In this document: positions 1-7,066 of the stretch, piece after piece | Numbering within the stretch: the stretch's first letter is position 1 | How the letters are laid out: every line of letters starts with the position of its first letter | From: Streptomyces sp. IMTB 2501 | GTDB taxonomy: Bacteria; Actinomycetota; Actinomycetes; Streptomycetales; Streptomycetaceae | Assembly: GCF_001953885.1 (NCBI RefSeq) | Contig: NZ_MQUS01000012.1 | Span: 186,001-250,000, forward strand | Direction: 5' to 3' | DNA length: 64,000 bases | The notes under the pieces: model-generated | Databases searched by the model: none | What the model was told of the DNA's origin: nothing | Seen by the model: only the letters and a program-made list of their open reading frames with translations | Program-made: the position numbers and the translations under genes

Positions 1-1
1 G

Positions 2-643
2 CTGATCGCCGCGACCGGCTTCGAGTCCCTGGACCCGGAGCTGCACGCCCAGATCACCGAGGAGCTGAACGTCTCCTCGCTGGCTTCGCTGTCCGAGGTG
101 GGCGGCAGCCTGGTGGACACCACCGCCAAGGCCAACTTCCGTGCGCTGGGCAAGCGGTTCGGCAAGCGGGTCCAGGACGTGGCGAAGGCGATCGCGACCG
201 CCGACGCGGCCGCGCTGTCGCTGGCGCTGCGCGAGGGCACGGCGTCGGTGGAGGTCGACGGTGAGACGGTCACGCTTGCCCCGGACGAGGTGATCATCAC
301 CGAGACCCCGCGCGAGGGCTGGTCGGTGGCCTCCGACTCGGGTGCCACCGTCGCGCTGGACCTGGAGATCACCGAGGAGCTGCGACAGGCGGGCCTGGCC
401 CGTGACGCGATCCGGCTGATCCAGGAGGCCCGCAAGAACAGCGGACTGGACGTCGCCGACCGGATCGCCCTGCGCTGGACCTCGACCGACCCGGCGGTGG
501 TCGCCGCGCTCGGCGAGCACAGTGAGCTGATCTCTGACGAAGTCCTGGCTACCGACTTCGGCCAGGGTGAGGCCGACGCCGGCTACGGCGAGCCGTTCAC
601 CGACGAAGGCCTGTCCCTCAGCTTCCGCCTGCGCAAGGCGTAA
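2..643 (+). CDS. ileS: Isoleucyl-tRNA synthetase, C-terminal part (5' cut by window edge)
   Basis: The frame is open at the left edge and ends at TAA 641-643, showing about 213 codons. IleS attaches isoleucine to tRNA-Ile in the cytoplasm. The visible part lies beyond the catalytic core. It carries the segment ARDAIRLIQEARK followed by SGLDVADRIALRW, typical of the long eukaryote-like IleS tails of actinomycetes. The HIGH and KMSKS motifs would lie upstream, outside the window. Its place directly beside divIVA at the end of the dcw cluster is the usual Streptomyces arrangement and supports the call. It is transcribed towards divIVA, and each gene is followed by its own hairpin (659-697 and 798-837). 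Identification rests on tail similarity and synteny only, since no catalytic motif is visible. Confidence 0.85.
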   Translation: MIAATGFESLDPELHAQITEELNVSSLASLSEVGGSLVDTTAKANFRALGKRFGKRVQDVAKAIATADAAALSLALREGTASVEVDGETVTLAPDEVIITETPREGWSVASDSGATVALDLEITEELRQAGLARDAIRLIQEARKNSGLDVADRIALRWTSTDPAVVAALGEHSELISDEVLATDFGQGEADAGYGEPFTDEGLSLSFRLRKA

Positions 644-658
644 GCGCCGAGCGGTTCG

Positions 659-697
659 AGAAGGGCCCGGCCTCCCTTGGGCAGGCCGGGCCCTTCT
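659..697 (+). terminator. Hairpin terminator after ileS
   Basis: A perfect 15-bp inverted repeat (arms 659-673 and 683-697, 9-nt loop) begins 15 bases after the ileS stop. The GC-rich stem is followed by only a few T residues, as is usual for Streptomyces terminators. Confidence 0.8.
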
Positions 698-723
698 TGT
701 GCGTGCGGGCTGGAGTCGTCGCC

Positions 724-770
724 GTACGCCCACGCGGCGGTGCCGCACATCGATGCAGCCCCGAGCCCCT
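724..770. repeat. Dispersed intergenic repeat, family A, copy 1
   Basis: The core CGCCCACGCGGCGG followed by GCCGCAC, ATCGAT, CAGCCCC and GCCCCT is shared in the same order with 36241-36287 and 56311-56357. This copy has diverged at several positions. It sits in the narrow space between the ileS and divIVA terminators. The family resembles a non-coding repeat common between Streptomyces genes; its function is unknown. Confidence 0.7.
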
Positions 771-793
771 GGGTTGCCTTCCGCAACGCGCGT

Positions 794-837
794 AAAAAGG
801 GCGGGACCCCGGATCGTGTGATCCGGGGTCCCGCCCT
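794..837 (-). terminator. Rho-independent terminator of divIVA / dcw cluster
   Basis: A perfect 18-bp stem (arms 798-815 and 820-837, 4-nt loop). Read on the minus strand it is followed by TTTTT (complement of A794-A798), a classic intrinsic terminator. It lies 45 bases after the divIVA stop and closes the whole minus-strand dcw transcription unit. Confidence 0.9.
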
Positions 838-882
838 GAACGCTGCCGACGCCTAAGGCGTACTACTCACCGTGCCCGGTGC

Positions 883-2028
883 TCAGTTGTCGTCCTCGTC
901 GATCAGGAACCCGCGCATCGGCGAGGGTGCCTGGCCCATCGGGGACGGGCCCTGCGGGCGGACCGGAGCCATGGGCTGCGTCATGGCCGGGGTCATCTGC
1001 TGCTGACCGCCGTAGGACGGGGCGGACGGAGCGGGGTTGCCGCCCATCGTCTGGTTGCCGCCGTAGGACGGGGCGCTCGCGCCGGCCGGGGCCATGGAGG
1101 GCGCCGGGGACGGCGGCAGAGACGCGGTGGCCGGGGTGCGCGGCGGAGCGAGCGAGTCGTCGGCCTGGGTCTCCAGCTGGCGCAGCTGGGACTCGAGGTA
1201 CGACTTCAGCCGCGTGCGGTACTCGCGTTCGAAGCCACGCAGGTCCTCGACCTTGCGCTCCAGCGTGGCGCGGGCGGACTCCAGGGAGCCCATCGCGACG
1301 CGGTGCTTCTCCTGCGCGTCCCGCTCCAGGGCGTCGGCCTTGGCACGGGCGTCACGCTCCAGACCCTCGGCGCGGCTGCGGGCCTCGCCGACGATCTTGT
1401 TGGCCTCGGAGCGGGCCTCGGCGATCGCCTGGTCGGCGGTCTGCTGGGCCAGCGAGAGGACTCGGGCGGCGCTGTCGCCACCAGGGCCCTGACCGGGCAT
1501 GCCGGGTCCACCCATGGGACCGCCCATGCCCATCTGCTGCTGCATGGGCGGCTGTCCGCCCATCGGGCCCTGACCCATCGGACCCTGGCCCATCGGACCC
1601 TGGCCCATCGGACCGGGACCCTGCGGGCCGCCCTGACCGCCGGGACCGGCGGGCAGCTGCGGGGCGCCGCTCGGCAGCTGGGGCGGGCCACCCATGGGGC
1701 CACCCATCTGCTGCTGCGGCGGGCCCGATATGCCGGCGGGCACCGGCGCGCCGGGACCTCGCATCCCCTGCTGAGGCATGCCCTGCTGCTGCGGATGCTG
1801 CTGCTGGTCCTGCTCCGGCGGACCCTTGCGCATGTTCTGCTGGTTCTGCGCGGCGGCACGGGTCGCCGCGGCCAGCTTGGCGCGCAGGTCCTCGTTCTCG
1901 CGGAGCAGACGGGTCAGTTCGGCTTCGACCTCGTCGAGGAAGGCATCGACCTCGTCCTCGTCATAGCCTTCTCGGAGGCGGACGGTCGTGAACTGCTTGT
2001 TCCGCACGTCCTCGGGGGTCAACGGCAT
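883..2028 (-). CDS. divIVA: DivIVA, polar growth / septum-site coiled-coil protein
   Basis: A 381-residue protein starting MPLTPEDVRNKQF, the conserved DivIVA N-terminal membrane-targeting segment. The first coiled coil is at about residues 30-60 and a second, Ala/Arg/Glu-rich coiled coil at about 185-285. Between them lies a Gln/Pro/Gly/Met-rich linker containing a four-unit GQGPM repeat (DNA 1561-1620). In Streptomyces DivIVA marks hyphal tips, is essential and directs apical wall growth (established for the family). The long PGQ-rich linker and the disordered C-tail, ending FLIDEDDN, are typical of the Streptomyces form and much longer than Bacillus DivIVA. It is the last gene of the dcw unit, 55 bases after yggT, and ends at the strong terminator at 794-837. 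Confidence 0.97.
   Translation of the reverse strand: MPLTPEDVRNKQFTTVRLREGYDEDEVDAFLDEVEAELTRLLRENEDLRAKLAAATRAAAQNQQNMRKGPPEQDQQQHPQQQGMPQQGMRGPGAPVPAGISGPPQQQMGGPMGGPPQLPSGAPQLPAGPGGQGGPQGPGPMGQGPMGQGPMGQGPMGGQPPMQQQMGMGGPMGGPGMPGQGPGGDSAARVLSLAQQTADQAIAEARSEANKIVGEARSRAEGLERDARAKADALERDAQEKHRVAMGSLESARATLERKVEDLRGFEREYRTRLKSYLESQLRQLETQADDSLAPPRTPATASLPPSPAPSMAPAGASAPSYGGNQTMGGNPAPSAPSYGGQQQMTPAMTQPMAPVRPQGPSPMGQAPSPMRGFLIDEDDN
1561..1620 (-). repeat. Four 15-bp tandem repeats inside divIVA
   Basis: Units at 1561-1575, 1576-1590, 1591-1605 and 1606-1620 follow the pattern CATCGGACCCTGGCC with few changes; the two middle copies are identical. They encode the pentapeptide repeat GQGPM in the linker between the two DivIVA coiled coils. 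The copy number can change without breaking the frame. Confidence 0.9.
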
Positions 2029-2083
2029 CTCTTCACCTCAACGTAGTCATCGGCAGTCGGCAAGACCGTATCGTCCACACTCA

Positions 2084-2371
2084 TCACATGAAGCTCCCCG
2101 TGATGGAGAGGAGGATGTAGACGATGATCATCAGTACGAAGAAGGACAGGTCGAGCGCCACGCCCCCGAGACGCAGCGGCGGGATGAACCGCCGCAGAAG
2201 CTTCAGCGGTGGATCGGTGACAGTGTAGGTGGCCTCCAGTACGACCACCATCGCCTTGCCGGGTTGCCACGAGCGGGCGAACTGGAACACATAATCCATG
2301 ACGAGCCGGAAAATGAGCACGACGAGGAACACCAGTAGCGCGGTGTGGACCACCGTGACGAACACGCTCAT
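2084..2371 (-). CDS. YggT family membrane protein
   Basis: A 95-residue protein with two hydrophobic segments (about residues 3-27 and 70-92) separated by a short loop containing LKLLRRFIPPLRLGGVALDLS, the signature region of YggT (YlmG/CCB3) proteins. The family is an integral membrane protein of uncertain role that is nearly always found between sepF and divIVA, and it has been linked to division or envelope assembly. Here it follows sepF by 60 bases and precedes divIVA by 55, in the same orientation. The length is normal for an actinobacterial single-domain YggT. Assignment is by motif, topology and synteny; no enzymatic function is known. Confidence 0.93.
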   Translation of the reverse strand: MSVFVTVVHTALLVFLVVLIFRLVMDYVFQFARSWQPGKAMVVVLEATYTVTDPPLKLLRRFIPPLRLGGVALDLSFFVLMIIVYILLSITGSFM

Positions 2372-2431
2372 GGCCTGCGCTTCCCTCTCCCCTGCTCCGT
2401 GCTCTTCCGAACTTCGATCCGGTTGTGCGTC

Positions 2432-3073
2432 TCAGCTCTGGTTGAAGAACCCGCCCTCTGCGATGCGGGCCTTGTCCTCCGCCGTGACATCGACGTTAGC
2501 AGGAGACAACAGGAACACCTTCTGCGTCACCCGCTCGATGCTGCCGTGAAGACCAAACACCAAACCGGCCGCAAAGTCGACAAGTCGCTTCGCGTCTGTG
2601 TCATCCATCTCAGTCAGATTCATGATCACCGGGGTGCCCTCACGGAAGTGTTCCCCGATGGTACGGGCCTCGTTGTAGGTCCGGGGGTGAAGCGTGGTGA
2701 TCCGGTACGGCTCTCGTTCCGACACGACCTTGGGCATGATCACCGGTGCGTTCTTCTCCAGGGACTGGCGTTCTTGTGTGATGGATGCCACGGGCGCGAT
2801 GCGCGCCGGGCGTCCGGATTCCGCGGCGAGCGAAGTCGAACGCGCCACCGGCTCGCGGGGCGCGGGCGGTTGCACGATTCGCACCTCTTCGTCCCTTTGG
2901 GACTGATGTGCACTGTGCGACTGGTGTGAAGATTCATGCCGTCGATGGTCCCGCTCGGGCTCCGGGTCCAGTTCGGGCTCGAAGTCGTCGTCAGGGTCGA
3001 ATCCTCGGCCGTCGTACCCATCGTCCTCCACGAGGCCGAGGTAGACCGCCATCTTGCGCATCGCGCCGGCCAT
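2432..3073 (-). CDS. sepF: SepF, FtsZ membrane anchor / cell division protein
   Basis: A 213-residue protein. I place the start at ATG 3073 (MAGAMRKMAVYLGLVEDD) because it begins the family's N-terminal membrane-binding helix and is preceded by GGAGGA eight bases upstream; the open frame extends further upstream without family similarity. A charged, disordered linker (about residues 20-115) is followed by the SepF core from about residue 120 (ITTLHPRTYNEARTIGEHF, then LTEMDDTDAKRLVDFAAGL), the fold that dimerises and binds the FtsZ C-terminal tail. Actinobacteria lack FtsA, so SepF is the principal FtsZ tether. It lies in the order ftsZ-pgeF-yggS-sepF-yggT-divIVA. Confidence 0.97.
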   Translation of the reverse strand: MAGAMRKMAVYLGLVEDDGYDGRGFDPDDDFEPELDPEPERDHRRHESSHQSHSAHQSQRDEEVRIVQPPAPREPVARSTSLAAESGRPARIAPVASITQERQSLEKNAPVIMPKVVSEREPYRITTLHPRTYNEARTIGEHFREGTPVIMNLTEMDDTDAKRLVDFAAGLVFGLHGSIERVTQKVFLLSPANVDVTAEDKARIAEGGFFNQS

Positions 3074-3201
3074 GCTCTGAGTCCTCCGCTCTGTGGTGGA
3101 TCGGCTGACGACTGCCAAGTGCCCGCGATCCACGGGGTCGTTGCGCCCGCATTCGCGAGCATTGACCATATTTTCTGCTGTGGTCCGACTTCTTGGCGAC
3201 G

Positions 3202-3969
3202 TTACCCGAGCTTGGGGCGGACTCCGAGTACCGCAGTGCCGACGCGCACATGTGTCGCTCCGGCGGCCACGGCCTGTTCGAGGTCCGCGCTCATCCCTGC
3301 CGACACCATGGTTGCAGCCGGATGAGTCCGGCGCAGGTCAGTCGACAAATCCATGAGCCGCTCGAACGCCGCCCGTTCGCGTCCCGCGTACTCCCCGGTG
3401 AGCGGAGCGACGGTCATCAGCCCGTCGAGCCGCAGCCCCGGAGACCGGGCCACGAGGTCGGCCAACTCTTCGATTCCGCCGGGCGCGACGCCGCCGCGCC
3501 CGCCCGTCTCCCGCCACCGCTCTTGCGACGAGCTTCGCGCTCCTTCTGATTCCCGCTCGCTCTCGCCCACGTCCAGCGCCACCTGGAGCAGACAGCCGAC
3601 CTCACGCTCCAGCCGCACCGCCTCCTTGGACAGCGCGGTGACGAGCCGGGTACGGTCGACGGACTGCACCACATCGGCATAACCAACCACGGAACGGACC
3701 TTATTGGTCTGCAACTGACCGACGAAGTGCCATGTCAGTGGCAGATCCGCGCACGCGGCGGCCTTCGGCGCCGCGTCCTGGTCGCGGTTCTCGGCGACAT
3801 GGCGCACACCGAGTTCGGACAGGATCCGCACATCGCTCGCGGGATAGGTCTTGGTGACCACGATCAGGGTCACCTCCTCCCGCTCGCGCCCCGCCGCCAC
3901 ACACGCGGCGGCGATGCGCTGCTCCACATTCGCCAGATTTCCGGCGAGTTCGGTCTTACGGTCCGTCAT
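3202..3969 (-). CDS. YggS-type pyridoxal phosphate homeostasis protein
   Basis: A 255-residue alanine-racemase-N-like barrel without the C-terminal domain. The N-terminus holds VTKTYPASDVRILSELG, where the lysine is the expected PLP-binding residue. HFVGQLQTNKVR, VAPLTGEYAGRERAAFERL and MSAGMSADLEQAVAAGATHVRVGTA complete the family pattern. The family buffers free PLP and affects amino-acid metabolism. Compared with the compact family sequence there is an extra, low-complexity stretch at about residues 130-160 (rich in Ser, Glu, Arg; DNA about 3490-3575) just before the GGVAPGG loop. The start, MTDRKTELAGN, is six bases after the pgeF stop, consistent with one transcript. Confidence 0.95.
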   Translation of the reverse strand: MTDRKTELAGNLANVEQRIAAACVAAGREREEVTLIVVTKTYPASDVRILSELGVRHVAENRDQDAAPKAAACADLPLTWHFVGQLQTNKVRSVVGYADVVQSVDRTRLVTALSKEAVRLEREVGCLLQVALDVGESERESEGARSSSQERWRETGGRGGVAPGGIEELADLVARSPGLRLDGLMTVAPLTGEYAGRERAAFERLMDLSTDLRRTHPAATMVSAGMSADLEQAVAAGATHVRVGTAVLGVRPKLG

Positions 3970-3975
3970 GCCCCA

Positions 3976-4761
3976 TCAGTCCAGCCACACATAGCTCGCG
4001 AGCCGCCCGGTGGTGCGGTCGCGGCGGTACGAGAAGTGGTCGCCCGACTCCAGCGTGCACACCGGCGACTGCGCCCGGTCGCACACCCCGAGCCGGTCGA
4101 GCTGCGCGTGCACCCCGGCGGCCACATCGACCGCCGGCGTACCCCAGCTCGTCTCAGCGTGCGCCGCCGGCTCGACGGCGGCCACTTCGGCGCGCATCTG
4201 CTCCGGTACCTCGTAGCACCGTCCGCACACGGCCGGGCCGGTGCGGGCGACGATCCGGTCCGGCTCGGCGCCGAGTTCGACCATGGCCCGCACGGCGGCG
4301 GGGACGACCCCCTTGACCATGCCGGGCCGGCCCGCGTGCGCCGCCGCCACGACGCCGGCGACGGGGTCGGCCAGCAGCACCGGCACACAGTCGGCGGTGA
4401 GGACGGCGAGGGCGAGTCCGCGGCGGGCGGTGACGACGGCGTCGACCTCAGGCGCCGGCCTCCCCCACTCTCGGCTTCGCTTGAGCGGGGGGACCCCCAT
4501 GAGCGGGGGGACGACCCCCATGCCCCAGGGCTCCGTCACCACGGCCACGTCGGCGCCGTGCACCTGGTTCATCCAGACGACCCGGCCCGGGTCGACGCCG
4601 AGCGACTTGGCGGCGACGTCCCGGTTGGCTCGTACGGCCTCGGGGGCGTCGCCGACCGCGCCGCCGAGGTTGAGCTCCTCATACGGAGCGGCGCTCACCC
4701 CGCCCCACCGGTCGGTGAAGGCGAAGTGCGCGCCGCTCACGCTCTCGCGCTGTCCTATCAC
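3976..4761 (-). CDS. pgeF: PgeF/YfiH family peptidoglycan editing factor (polyphenol oxidase fold)
   Basis: A 261-residue protein with the family's metal-site motifs: WMNQVHGADV (about 57-66), LTADCVPVLL, VAAAHAGRPGMVKGVVPA and GPAVCGRCYEVPEQM. Characterised members cleave aberrant UDP-MurNAc-L-Ser precursors, so this gene fits the wall-synthesis cluster; it used to be annotated as a laccase-domain protein. Its ATG overlaps the ftsZ stop by 4 bases. Oddity: residues about 79-102 (VPPLMGVPPLKRSREWGRP) are encoded by a dispersed palindromic Streptomyces repeat at 4458-4521 that keeps the frame. It lies between VTEPWG and EVDAVVTARRG, which are adjacent in a typical family member. Confidence 0.93.
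   Translation of the reverse strand: MIGQRESVSGAHFAFTDRWGGVSAAPYEELNLGGAVGDAPEAVRANRDVAAKSLGVDPGRVVWMNQVHGADVAVVTEPWGMGVVPPLMGVPPLKRSREWGRPAPEVDAVVTARRGLALAVLTADCVPVLLADPVAGVVAAAHAGRPGMVKGVVPAAVRAMVELGAEPDRIVARTGPAVCGRCYEVPEQMRAEVAAVEPAAHAETSWGTPAVDVAAGVHAQLDRLGVCDRAQSPVCTLESGDHFSYRRDRTTGRLASYVWLD
4458..4521. repeat. Dispersed palindromic repeat (family B) inside pgeF
   Basis: GGCCTCCCCCACTCTCGG, then CTTCGCTTGAGCGGGGGGA, form a hairpin (CCCCC-A-CTC pairing with GAG-C-GGGGG). The right part is duplicated: GAGCGGGGGGACCCCCAT at 4483-4500 recurs with a GAC insertion at 4501-4521. This hairpin is a familiar intergenic repeat of Streptomyces genomes; here it lies inside a reading frame and is translated in frame. 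Confidence 0.75.
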
Positions 4762-5966
4762 TTCAGGAAGTCCGGCACGTCCAGCTCCTCGGCCGCGCTG
4801 TCCGAGTAGGTCCGGGGCGCCGGCGGCACCGGCGGGGCGACCGGGATCTCGGCCACCGGCTCGGGCACCTGCTCCGGCTCCTCCTTCGGCTTGACGCTGC
4901 CCAGCGAGCCGAAGGACGGACGGCTGGGCTCGCTCGGCCGGGCCGGAGCGGGCTCCTCGCGCCGGGGGGAGGCAGAAGTCGAGGACGAGCCGAGGACGTT
5001 GTCCCGGCGGGCGGGCGGCTGGCCGCCGTCGAAGCCGGCCGCGATCACGGTGACCCGGACCTCGTCGCCGAGGGCGTCGTCGATGACCGCGCCGAAGATG
5101 ATGTTCGCCTCGGGGTGGGCGGCCTCGCTGACCAGCTGGGCGGCCTCGTTGATCTCGAACAGACCGAGGTCGGAGCCGCCGGAGATGGAGAGCAGCACGC
5201 CCCGGGCGCCGTCGATGGACGCCTCCAGGAGCGGCGAGGAGATCGCCATCTCGGCCGCGGCCACCGCACGGTCGTCACCGCGGGCCGAGCCGATGCCCAT
5301 GAGGGCCGAACCGGCCTCGGACATGACCGACTTCACGTCGGCGAAGTCGAGGTTGATGAGGCCGGGGGTGGTGATGAGGTCGGTGATGCCCTGGACACCG
5401 GAGAGCAGGACCTGGTCGGCGGACTTGAAGGCGTCCAGGACCGAGACCTGGCGGTCCGAGATGGACAGCAGCCGGTCGTTCGGGATGACGATGAGGGTGT
5501 CGACCTCTTCGCGCAACTCGGCGATGCCGTCCTCGGCCTGGTTCGCCCGGCGCCGCCCCTCGAAGGTGAACGGGCGCGTGACCACGCCGATGGTGAGGGC
5601 GCCGAGTGAGCGTGCGATGTTGGCCACCACGGGCGCGCCGCCGGTGCCGGTGCCGCCGCCTTCACCGGCCGTCACGAAGACCATGTCGGCCCCCTTGAGG
5701 ACCTCCTCGATCTCCTCGCGGTGGTCCTCGGCGGCCTTGCGGCCGACGGCCGGGTTGGCCCCGGCGCCGAGTCCGCGGGTGAGTTCACGGCCGACGTCGA
5801 GCTTGACGTCGGCGTCGCTCATCAACAGCGCCTGCGCGTCGGTGTTGATGGCGATGAACTCGACACCCTTGAGACCGACCTCGATCATCCGGTTGATGGC
5901 ATTGACACCACCGCCGCCGACACCGATGACCTTGATGACTGCGAGGTAGTTCTGCGGTGCTGCCAC
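4758..5966 (-). CDS. ftsZ: FtsZ, tubulin-like cell division GTPase
   Basis: A 402-residue protein. The GTPase domain starts KVIGVGGGGVNAINRM. The tubulin signature GGGTGTGG is at residues 103-110, and the T7 loop NLDFADVKSVM supplies the catalytic aspartate to the next subunit. After the conserved domains (about 1-315) a Pro/Glu-rich linker leads to the C-terminal tail LDVPDFLK, the peptide bound by SepF in actinobacteria. FtsZ forms the sporulation and vegetative septal rings. The start is GTG 5966, with GAGAGG eight bases upstream. The 279-bp gap to ftsQ is unusually long for this cluster and is where the ftsZ-specific promoters lie in other streptomycetes. Confidence 0.99.
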   Translation of the reverse strand: MAAPQNYLAVIKVIGVGGGGVNAINRMIEVGLKGVEFIAINTDAQALLMSDADVKLDVGRELTRGLGAGANPAVGRKAAEDHREEIEEVLKGADMVFVTAGEGGGTGTGGAPVVANIARSLGALTIGVVTRPFTFEGRRRANQAEDGIAELREEVDTLIVIPNDRLLSISDRQVSVLDAFKSADQVLLSGVQGITDLITTPGLINLDFADVKSVMSEAGSALMGIGSARGDDRAVAAAEMAISSPLLEASIDGARGVLLSISGGSDLGLFEINEAAQLVSEAAHPEANIIFGAVIDDALGDEVRVTVIAAGFDGGQPPARRDNVLGSSSTSASPRREEPAPARPSEPSRPSFGSLGSVKPKEEPEQVPEPVAEIPVAPPVPPAPRTYSDSAAEELDVPDFLK

Positions 5967-6064
5967 GTCGAAGGCCTCTCGCCTCGAATTACGTTGTCGC
6001 CGCCGTGCGGTGTCCCGCGCCGGGACGACGGATGCCGAATGGGACGGTCCGTAGCGCCGACCCG

Positions 6065-6089
6065 AACCCTAACCCTGAAGTTTAGGGTT
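6065..6089. promoter_or_regulatory. Inverted repeat AACCCTAA / TTAGGGTT in the ftsQ-ftsZ gap
   Basis: Perfect 8-bp arms (6065-6072 and 6082-6089) are separated by 9 bases, about 100 bases upstream of the ftsZ start. The left arm continues as AACCCTAACCCT, a two-unit direct repeat. A T-rich stretch around 6170-6190 makes this the most AT-rich spot of the cluster. A regulatory role at an ftsZ promoter is inferred from position only. Confidence 0.5.
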
Positions 6090-6245
6090 ACCAGTGTGTG
6101 TGTTCCCTGAAGTCTTCTGAACAGGACACTAAGTCGACAAGTGGCGCACGTTCAACGAACACGCCGAACCTCCCGTTTTTCTTTTCACCCTATGTGATCA
6201 GCCGTAGCAGTGCCCAACCAGGGTGCTGGCCTGCGCTGATGTGCG

Positions 6246-7046
6246 TCAACTCCCCGATGACGCAGGGGCGGTGGGAACGCTGACGTCGAAGTGCCGCGCG
6301 CCGGGAGCTGCTTTCATGAGAGCCGTGAGGATGCGTGCCTTGGCCCGGCCGTTCTCACTGCTGCCCCATCCCACGGTGCGACCGTCGGCCAACTGCAGCG
6401 AGATGTTGTCGTAGGAACGGACTTGGACGGTCCGGGTCTGCTGTGCCACTGCGGCCGGCAGCGCGCCGGCGACCCGGACCGCCTCGCGCACCAGCCGGTC
6501 GACGCCGAACCGGCGGAAGCCTGCGGCGCCGGGGCCCGTGCGGGAGACGGACAATTCCAGTGCCGGAACGGCTTTCGGCGCCTCAGAAACCGTGGCGAAA
6601 CGGACACCTTCGTCATCGACTTCGACGAAGTTCCCGTCCTTTCGGAGAAGCAGAACCGGAGTGCGCTCGGTCACTTTCAGTCCGATTCCATGGGGCCAGG
6701 AGCGGACCACATCAACAGTGTCAATTCGGGGCAATTTCTGGCGAAGTCTGGCTTCGATGGCGTTGATGTCGACGGAAATCATCGGGGCCCCGACCGGCAC
6801 GTCCGCCGCGTCGCGCACCTCGGCGGGGGTCAGGACATCCGTGCCGGACACCGAGACATGCCCGACGCGCAGCCACGCGGAGCCGTACAACACCCAGGTG
6901 CCACCGGCCCCGAGGAGCACGGCGGCCACCGCCAGAATGACGATCATACGAAGGCGCGGTCTTCTCGGCCTGCGGGCGAGCGGCGGGCCGGACGGCTTCT
7001 GCTGGCGTTCACCGCGCTCGGCGGTGGTCGGTCCGGCCACGCTCAC
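6246..7046 (-). CDS. ftsQ: FtsQ/DivIB, division septum assembly protein
   Basis: A 266-residue bitopic membrane protein. The N-terminal cytoplasmic part is Arg/Pro-rich (about 1-32). One transmembrane helix lies at about 33-52 (IVILAVAAVLLGAGGTWVLY). A POTRA domain begins at about residue 58 (RVGHVSVSGTDVLTPAEVRDA), followed by the FtsQ beta domain with VVRSWPHGIGLKVTERTP. FtsQ scaffolds the FtsL/FtsB-FtsWI synthase at the septum. It follows murG by 20 bases with no murC between them; in mycobacteria murC occupies this position. The following gap to ftsZ is 279 bases. Confidence 0.96.
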   Translation of the reverse strand: MSVAGPTTAERGERQQKPSGPPLARRPRRPRLRMIVILAVAAVLLGAGGTWVLYGSAWLRVGHVSVSGTDVLTPAEVRDAADVPVGAPMISVDINAIEARLRQKLPRIDTVDVVRSWPHGIGLKVTERTPVLLLRKDGNFVEVDDEGVRFATVSEAPKAVPALELSVSRTGPGAAGFRRFGVDRLVREAVRVAGALPAAVAQQTRTVQVRSYDNISLQLADGRTVGWGSSENGRAKARILTALMKAAPGARHFDVSVPTAPASSGS

Positions 7047-7066
7047 TGCCCTTTCGTCATACGGTC

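Noticed and set aside
724..770. tRNA or structured RNA gene in the ileS-divIVA gap
   Set aside because: No cloverleaf could be drawn; the sequence recurs at 36241 and 56311, so it is a dispersed repeat.
879..1991. Long plus-strand open frames opposite divIVA and through most of the dcw cluster
   Set aside because: Their products are Arg/Pro/Ser/Ala-rich with no domains, and they mirror real genes. In very GC-rich DNA antisense frames stay open by chance.
6065..6076. Telomere repeat AACCCTAACCCT
   Set aside because: Streptomyces telomeres are palindromic terminal sequences, not TTAGGG repeats; two units within a gene cluster are chance or a local regulatory site.
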